A stretch of 64,000 bases of DNA from Afipia sp. (lineage in GTDB: Bacteria > Pseudomonadota > Alphaproteobacteria > Rhizobiales > Xanthobacteraceae), in NCBI GenBank assembly GCA_017308575.1, contig JAFKEQ010000007.1:1-64000 (forward strand). Reading direction: 5' to 3'. Made by a program: the position numbers and the translations under genes. Under the pieces are notes generated by a model. It was not told the origin of the DNA. It saw only the letters and a list, made by a program, of their open reading frames with translations, and did not search any database. This document shows positions 62,020 through 64,000 of this stretch, piece after piece; position 1 is the first letter of the stretch, and the number at the start of each line of letters is the position of its first letter.

Positions 62020-63051
62020 CTATCTGACAATGCCGAAGCGCTTCATGATGAAATAGGCCAGCGCGGACGAGGCGATAATCAGTACGGCGGCGGTGAGGAA
62101 TCCGCCCTCCGATTCTGTCAGCGGCAGCCCTTTGGTGTTCATGCCGAAGATGCCGGTCACTAATGTCGGCGGCAGCAGCAGCGCGGTGAGCACCGAGAGC
62201 AGATGGATGCTCTTGTTGGTCTGCTCCTCGATCTTGAGGTGAAGCTCTTCCTGCAGTAGCCGGCTGCGCTCGCGCATTTCCACGACCACATGATCCAGCG
62301 AATCGAGCCGCTGTGCGAGCTTTCCGGCGCGAAGCCTTAACCCCGGCTTCACAGCGTTCGCCGTCTGCAGATCGAGACGGCGGAAGATCAGCAGAAGTCC
62401 CGAAAGCTGACGATGCAGCCGAACGCAGGTCCGTCGCAGTCGCCCCAAGTCGCGGCGTAAATCGCTGTCGTCGTCCGACAGAACCTTTTCCTCGATCGTA
62501 TCGAGCTTCGTGGCGACATTCTCAGCCACGCGCTCCATCGTCTCCGCCACGTGCTCGACGATAGTCTCGAGCAGGTCGGCAGCACTGGCGATGCGCTGGC
62601 CGCTTTCAAGCACGCGCCGCGTGGCATCCACCGCGCACAGCGCATGATGCCGCCCGCTGACGAGCAGACGCTCCGTCATCGCAAAGTGGAGATAGCCGGT
62701 TTCCTCGGTCACCGTATCGATGGCGCGAACGAGATCGGAAAACACGCCATAGATACAATCGTCGGCGGCGTGAATCTGCTGAAAATTATCCCGCGACAGC
62801 AGCAGCGCTCTGCCCATCGCAGGAATATCGAGATCGGCCGAGGCAAGCCATTTGTCCGCACGCTGGTCCGCGAGATTGAAATGCAGCCACAGCAATCCAT
62901 CACCACGCAGATCGAGCGGCTGTTCGATATTGATCGATTCAGCATTTCCGTCCGAATGAATGCGGAATGCCCACACCAGACCCGGAACCGGCTCAATCGC
63001 TGGCAGCGGCCCAGCCGCAATGTCAGCAGTCGTCAACACATCGGCCCGCAC
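62020..63051 (-). CDS. zntB: ZntB/CorA-family divalent metal transporter
   Basis: 343 residues from a GTG at 63051 with GGGG upstream. The long helical N-terminal domain is followed by two C-terminal membrane helices. The hallmark GMN is in LVTGIFGMNTKGLPLTESEG. The wording after GMN fits ZntB (zinc) better than CorA (magnesium). It starts 11 nt upstream of the porin gene, so the two may be co-transcribed. Direction of transport is not evident. Confidence 0.86.
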   Translation of the reverse strand: MRADVLTTADIAAGPLPAIEPVPGLVWAFRIHSDGNAESINIEQPLDLRGDGLLWLHFNLADQRADKWLASADLDIPAMGRALLLSRDNFQQIHAADDCIYGVFSDLVRAIDTVTEETGYLHFAMTERLLVSGRHHALCAVDATRRVLESGQRIASAADLLETIVEHVAETMERVAENVATKLDTIEEKVLSDDDSDLRRDLGRLRRTCVRLHRQLSGLLLIFRRLDLQTANAVKPGLRLRAGKLAQRLDSLDHVVVEMRERSRLLQEELHLKIEEQTNKSIHLLSVLTALLLPPTLVTGIFGMNTKGLPLTESEGGFLTAAVLIIASSALAYFIMKRFGIVR

Positions 63052-63164
63052 GATACGCCCCTGTCCGTCCGAGACTGCTCACGGCTCCCGGTCGGCCTTC
63101 TCTGCTCACCGGGATACCAGCTCATTTTGATGACATACGTGCTACAGACTTGTGTCAGCGACGC

Positions 63165-63938
63165 TTATTCTGCCGCCTCCGCGAGATCGTCGCTGTCCTT
63201 GTTGTAATCGTGCACGACGCGGCCATAGGGCAGCGTCAGATCGGCGACGAAGTGTTTGGCACCGATCACGCGGCGCACCGGGAAATCCGCCACAGGCGCA
63301 TTGACGTGCGGAATGAGATGCAGCCGGCCCGGGCCGAACCATGATCCCTTCACCGTAATGTCGGTGAGGTTGATGGCGACAAGCTGCGCAACCTCCGCAC
63401 GGCCATCCACGCCCGGGATCAGCTTCAGATTAATCTGCGTCTTCTGAAGCGTCGCCAGCGTGGCATCGTCGCTCCCGGACTGTGCCTCGTGCTTGTAGCC
63501 CATGGTGCCCATGGCAACGAGCTGGCCCGCATATTCCAGCGTGCCGGTCAGCGTGTCCTTGACGATCTCAAGCTTCGGATGGGCGTATTTCTTCGGGAAG
63601 CCCCAGATTTCGCGGCCTGCGGCGATCGGCGGATCGTCATCGAGATACATCTGCGAGACGAAGTTGACGTCCTCGCCATGCAAACGCGCCGGAATCACAA
63701 GGCCGGACTCGGTGTAGCTGCCGAAACCGGACGAATCCGGCATCTTGATCCACTCATAATGAACGATCGGCTGGGCGATCGGCTCCAGCGGCTCAGGCAA
63801 TCCGGCGCGGATCAGATCGGGATCGGTCTCATAGGTAATGACCAGGAATTCCCGGTTGATGAAGCGATACGGGCCGGCCGGATAGCTCGGACCGGCTGCG
63901 GGCATTGAAGGAAGCCTGAGAACGTCTGCCTTGCGCAT
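63165..63938 (-). CDS. adc: Acetoacetate decarboxylase
   Basis: 257 residues. The Schiff-base lysine pair is Lys116-Lys117 in GREIWGFPKKYAHP, and the oligomer and substrate residues in LPEPLEPIAQPIVHYEWIKM match. It decarboxylates acetoacetate to acetone and CO2. It begins 14 nt after a gene that looks like 3-hydroxybutyrate dehydrogenase, so the pair may run from 3-hydroxybutyrate to acetone or control acetoacetate levels. The ATG is at 63936-63938. Confidence 0.94.
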   Translation of the reverse strand: MRKADVLRLPSMPAAGPSYPAGPYRFINREFLVITYETDPDLIRAGLPEPLEPIAQPIVHYEWIKMPDSSGFGSYTESGLVIPARLHGEDVNFVSQMYLDDDPPIAAGREIWGFPKKYAHPKLEIVKDTLTGTLEYAGQLVAMGTMGYKHEAQSGSDDATLATLQKTQINLKLIPGVDGRAEVAQLVAINLTDITVKGSWFGPGRLHLIPHVNAPVADFPVRRVIGAKHFVADLTLPYGRVVHDYNKDSDDLAEAAE

Positions 63939-63952
63939 CGTGACGTATCCTT

Positions 63953-64000
63953 TCAGTGAGCGGTCCAGCCGCCATCGACGGGAAGCGTCGTGCCGGTGAT
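63953..64000 (-). CDS. Short-chain dehydrogenase, C-terminal end (3-hydroxybutyrate dehydrogenase-like)
   Basis: Only the last 15 codons are in the window: ITGTTLPVDGGWTAH, then stop. This is the standard end of short-chain dehydrogenases, and the GTTLPVDGGWTA form is common in 3-hydroxybutyrate dehydrogenase. The neighbouring acetoacetate decarboxylase supports that reading. The specific assignment is not proven by so short a piece. Confidence 0.6.
   Translation of the reverse strand: MTGTTLPVDGGWTAH

Overview
The window is GC-rich, densely coded DNA from the chromosome of an alphaproteobacterium. The best fit is the Bradyrhizobium/Afipia/Rhodopseudomonas group (Nitrobacteraceae). This rests on the gene families present: a Tal-Pgi fusion, a complete sox locus with SoxV/W/S/R/T accessories, an OprB-type porin, an acetoacetate decarboxylase next to a 3-hydroxybutyrate dehydrogenase-like gene, and dispersed palindromic repeats in the gaps. 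I recognised no rRNA, tRNA, CRISPR array, prophage or transposase.

Layout. (a) 1-9.1 kb: the start of a ferredoxin-NADP reductase, then a class II HMG-CoA reductase with an ABC solute-binding protein, a divergent MocR-type regulator and a TRAP transporter. (b) 7.9-12.5 kb: a complete branched-chain-type ABC uptake operon (binding protein, LivH, LivM, LivG, LivF). (c) 12.7-18.5 kb: an MFS carrier, a kynurenine-formamidase-like hydrolase, two M20 peptidases and an EamA permease. (d) 18.5-27 kb: tyrosine and homogentisate catabolism (hpd with a divergent Lrp/AsnC regulator; a MarR regulator divergent from an operon of FAD monooxygenase, DUF2783, MBL-fold protein, hmgA, maiA, fahA). (e) 27-29.1 kb: a chemoreceptor.

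(f) 29.3-37.5 kb is the most striking part. nrdA-nrdB and metE are each preceded by a cobalamin riboswitch, and queH lies between them. All three encode cobalamin-independent alternatives to B12-dependent functions (NrdJ, MetH, QueG). The NrdB carries the residue changes of a class Ic (Mn/Fe) radical subunit: Tyr to Phe at the radical site and Asp to Glu at a metal ligand. The region reads as a cobalamin-shortage island.

(g) 37.6-51.5 kb: thiosulfate oxidation. soxY-Z-B-C-D runs left and soxA-X-DUF336 runs right from one control region with an ATTC-N8-GAAT site, the type bound by SqrR/BigR/SoxR persulfide sensors. Beyond a repeat-filled spacer lie soxW-soxV, soxS-soxR, two YeeE/SoxT-type permeases and a DsrE-like protein. 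Electrons from SoxAX and SoxCD probably pass to the small cytochrome c at 37.6 kb, while SoxV, SoxW and SoxS keep the periplasmic thiols reduced.

(h) 51.8-64 kb: a transaldolase/glucose-6-phosphate isomerase fusion, an aldo/keto reductase, an aldehyde dehydrogenase divergent from two acyl-CoA dehydrogenases plus an enoyl-CoA hydratase, a porin, a ZntB-like transporter, acetoacetate decarboxylase and the end of a 3-hydroxybutyrate dehydrogenase-like gene.

Several reading frames start with TTG or GTG. Starts were chosen from Shine-Dalgarno spacing and family N-termini. All functions are inferred from sequence alone.
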